Made by a program: the position numbers and the translations under genes. The notes beneath the pieces were generated by a model. It did no database searches, was not told the origin of the DNA, and worked only from the letters and a program-made list of their open reading frames with translations. Positions 5,133 to 6,190 of a stretch of DNA of 6,190 nt are shown piece by piece. Source of the stretch: CAZPQV01 sp964588705 (GTDB lineage Bacteria > Bacteroidota > Bacteroidia > Flavobacteriales > Weeksellaceae). The stretch covers positions 1 to 6,190 of the forward strand of contig CAZPQV010000101.1 of the NCBI GenBank assembly GCA_964588705.1, written 5' to 3'. Position 1 is the stretch's first letter, and each line of letters opens with the position of its first letter.

Positions 5133-5795
5133 ATGAGAAAAAGAATTCTAATTCCATTATTTTCTGCGGTAATACTTGGTTCTGGAATCATTTCCTGCGG
5201 AAAAGACAAACCTTTAACCAGCGAAAGCAATGAGGTTGCAACAACTCAGGAAGGGCAGCTTTATCAGGTCGATACCCTTAACAGTAGAATTGAATGGAAG
5301 GGATTCAAAGTATTTAAGTCTGAAAACTCCAGTCATTTTGGAACGATTAAGTTTGAAAGCGGCGATGTTACCGTAAAAGACGGGAAACTCGAAAGTGGAA
5401 AATTTGTCGCTGATATGACTACGCTTGAAAATGTAGATTTAAAAGATGATGCTGAGCAGAAAGCAAAACTGGAAGGGCACCTGAAAAGTGGAGACTTCTT
5501 CGAGATGGAAAAATTTCCAACCGCGTCATTTGAAATTACAAAAGTGTCTGATGCTCCTGCAGGAGGCGATTACAACACTTTACTTGAAGGTAACCTTACC
5601 ATAAAAGGCATTACAAAACCGGTACAGTTCAACGCGAATGTTTCTGTAAACGAACGTGAAGTAAGTATTGCAACGGAACCAACCGATATTATGAGAGAAG
5701 ATTATGGTGTGAAGTTCCAGATTCCGGTTGCAAACGGCGTTATAAAGAATGAAGTAGAACTTCAAATTCTGATTAAAGCCCTTGAAATGAAATAA
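5133..5795 (+). CDS. YceI-family lipoprotein
   Basis: This is a 220-aa envelope lipoprotein of the YceI family, whose lipocalin-like beta barrel is known to bind polyisoprenoids in some members. The N-terminus is a lipoprotein signal peptide: charged MRKR, a hydrophobic core, and the lipobox IISC with the lipidated cysteine at C22. After a polar linker (about 23-42), the YceI domain runs from YQVD (44-47) to the end. Hallmarks are RIEWKG (52-57), HLKSGDFF (116-123), FPTASF (128-133) and GNLTIKGITKPV (153-164). E. coli YceI is 191 aa with a cleaved, non-lipid signal. The ligand here is unknown. Residues after the cysteine are GKDKP, which resembles but does not match the surface-export signal of Bacteroidota lipoproteins. 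It is monocistronic, divergent from the ABC gene, and closed by a strong terminator. No Shine-Dalgarno sequence is seen. Confidence 0.93.
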   Translation: MRKRILIPLFSAVILGSGIISCGKDKPLTSESNEVATTQEGQLYQVDTLNSRIEWKGFKVFKSENSSHFGTIKFESGDVTVKDGKLESGKFVADMTTLENVDLKDDAEQKAKLEGHLKSGDFFEMEKFPTASFEITKVSDAPAGGDYNTLLEGNLTIKGITKPVQFNANVSVNEREVSIATEPTDIMREDYGVKFQIPVANGVIKNEVELQILIKALEMK

Positions 5796-5826
5796 ATTTT
5801 ATTTATTTAAGTGTAATAAGTGATGT

Positions 5827-5861
5827 GCAAAGACGTGATTTTATCGCGTCTTTGCTTTTTT
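5827..5861 (+). terminator. Rho-independent terminator after the YceI lipoprotein gene
   Basis: GCAAAGACG (5827-5835) pairs with CGTCTTTGC (5847-5855). The stem continues through a U-G pair (5836/5846) and GAT/ATC (5837-5839 with 5843-5845) to a 3-nt loop, giving 13 pairs. Six T follow (5856-5861). The U-G pair exists only in plus-strand RNA, which fits termination of yceI transcription before pheS. Confidence 0.9.
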
Positions 5862-5879
5862 AGTTTGTGACGAATATTG

Positions 5880-5887
5880 TAAATTTG
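5880..5887 (+). promoter_or_regulatory. Candidate -7 promoter element for pheS
   Basis: TAAATTTG matches TAnnTTTG exactly and sits just past the yceI terminator. The predicted start near 5891 leaves a leader of about 19 nt before the ATG at 5910. The nearest TTG triplets upstream are spaced 12 or 25 nt away, outside the usual 17-23, so the -33 half is unclear. Confidence 0.5.
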
Positions 5888-5909
5888 CACCTTAGAGAAT
5901 TAAACGAAA

Positions 5910-6190
5910 ATGTTAGAAAAGATTGACGAATTACTGCTTGAAGTTGGTGCTTTCACTGCAACAGGTAAAGATGAGATAGAACAGTTCCGTATAAAATACA
6001 GCGGAAAGAAGGGTATATTGAACGATCTTTTCGATAAGTTCAAAGAAGTTCCAAACGAGCAGAAAAGAGAATTCGGGCAGAAACTGAATACTTTAAAAAA
6101 TGCTGTTGCCGACAAAATTGAAGCGCTGAAGAGCTCTTCTGCAACAGGAATTATTGTTGAGAAAGAAGAGCTTACAAAACCGGCTTTTCC
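5910..6190 (+). CDS. pheS: Phenylalanine--tRNA ligase alpha subunit, N-terminal part (cut by window end)
   Basis: This gene starts MLEKIDELLLEVG and stays open to the window edge (93 codons plus 2 bases), so only the N-terminal region is visible. PheS pairs with PheT in the cytosolic alpha2-beta2 enzyme that charges tRNA-Phe with phenylalanine. The visible part matches the N-terminal coiled-coil domain that contacts tRNA. It has the family pattern FRIKYSGKKGILNDLF (26-41), compared with YLGKKG in E. coli, followed by long charged helices up to about residue 75 and the linker toward the catalytic domain. The catalytic motifs 1-3 lie beyond the window. The ATG has an A-rich upstream stretch (ACGAAA) and no Shine-Dalgarno sequence. 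It is separated from yceI by a terminator and probably has its own promoter. Whether pheT follows cannot be seen. Confidence 0.92.
   Translation, partial: MLEKIDELLLEVGAFTATGKDEIEQFRIKYSGKKGILNDLFDKFKEVPNEQKREFGQKLNTLKNAVADKIEALKSSSATGIIVEKEELTKPAF

Noticed and set aside
5900..6115. 71-codon minus-strand open frame opposite the start of pheS
   Set aside because: The plus strand encodes a recognisable PheS N-terminal domain. The antisense frame is Ser/Phe-rich with no features.

Overview
This window looks like a chromosomal housekeeping segment from a member of the Bacteroidota, most likely class Flavobacteriia and perhaps near Chryseobacterium/Kaistella. The evidence is as follows. DNA is AT-rich, and very AT-rich between genes. 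Starts lack Shine-Dalgarno sequences. Short TAnnTTTG boxes, the -7 element of the Bacteroidota sigma factor, precede most genes. The tRNA has no encoded CCA. The protein sequences read as flavobacterial. The genus is inferred from general resemblance and was not tested.

Layout from left to right: a 5'-truncated tRNA-Ser(GGA) on + (1-79); a shared bidirectional terminator (87-118); asparagine synthetase asnB on - (204-1874); a very AT-rich leader; a terminator hairpin (2068-2110) for the next gene; an RsmB-type rRNA m5C methyltransferase on - (2129-3334); a divergent promoter region; the small zinc-ribbon protein PhnA/YjdM on + (3498-3830) with its own terminator; a 229-bp stretch without a clear gene; an orphan ABC transporter ATPase on - (4115-5053); a YceI-family lipoprotein on + (5133-5795) with a strong terminator; and the first 93 codons of pheS on +, cut by the window end.

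The genes do not form one pathway. Almost every gene appears to be its own transcription unit, with its own promoter candidate and usually its own terminator. Translation is a loose common theme (tRNA-Ser, RsmB, PheS, and asparagine supply by AsnB). The phnA/rsmB pair and the yceI/ABC pair are divergent, and phnA and the ABC gene are convergent.

I found no mobile element, CRISPR array, defence system, toxin-antitoxin pair or biosynthetic cluster, and no convincing undescribed system. The points most worth checking are small: two diverged 7-bp tandem repeats between genes, a hairpin whose G-U pairs show which strand it works on, an ABC ATPase without permease or binding protein beside it, and a short ATG-less reading frame in the 3886-4114 gap.
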